Shown here in pieces: positions 6,955 through 6,998 of a stretch of 6,998 nucleotides of DNA. This stretch comes from Marinosulfonomonas sp. (lineage in GTDB: Bacteria > Pseudomonadota > Alphaproteobacteria > Rhodobacterales > Rhodobacteraceae). The stretch is from assembly GCA_015494385.1 (NCBI GenBank), contig WGBJ01000182.1, positions 1-6,998 on the forward strand, written 5' to 3'. The notes below the pieces were generated by a model. It did no database searches. It was given only the letters and a program-made list of their open reading frames with translations, and was not told the origin of the DNA. Every line of letters begins with the position of its first letter. The stretch's first letter is position 1. The translations under genes and the position numbers were made by a program.

Positions 6955-6998
6955 TTACTCAATCCTCCCAAACGGAGCCAATCAATACACGTCTACAA

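Overview
The window reads as ordinary chromosomal DNA of an alphaproteobacterium, most likely of the Rhodobacteraceae (Roseobacter/Paracoccus-like). The basis is inference: moderately high G+C in third codon positions, an aromatic aminotransferase that closely resembles my memory of the Paracoccus denitrificans enzyme, and PBP1A, PII and Amt proteins of alphaproteobacterial type. I see no insertion sequence, prophage, CRISPR array, rRNA or tRNA gene.

Layout. A minus-strand gene is cut by the left edge (1-91); its N-terminus resembles adenine deaminase. A perfect 32-bp palindrome (182-213) follows the stop of a minus-strand class A penicillin-binding protein (238-2454). A 258-bp intergenic region separates that gene from the divergent plus-strand operon glnK-amtB (2713-4387) and carries two spaced dyads that look like NtrC sites. 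The operon ends at a strong hairpin terminator (4415-4446). This also faces a convergent minus-strand unit: a small glycine-rich protein (6673-6954), a 3-mercaptopyruvate sulfurtransferase (5716-6573) and an aromatic/aspartate-type aminotransferase (4532-5716). The last two touch at their stop and start codons.

How the genes work together. GlnK and AmtB form the well-known ammonium uptake and sensing pair: the PII T-loop plugs the channel when nitrogen is sufficient, and NtrC-type control upstream would switch the pair on in nitrogen limitation. The aminotransferase and sulfurtransferase could act in sequence on cysteine, with transamination to 3-mercaptopyruvate followed by sulfur transfer. 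The PBP is an independent cell-wall synthase gene.

I found no convincing undescribed system. The items most worth a second look are the tandem NtrC-like dyads, the coupled sulfurtransferase/aminotransferase pair, the perfect palindrome, the PBP's histone-like basic tail and cysteine-bearing insert, and the small three-segment glycine-zipper protein.
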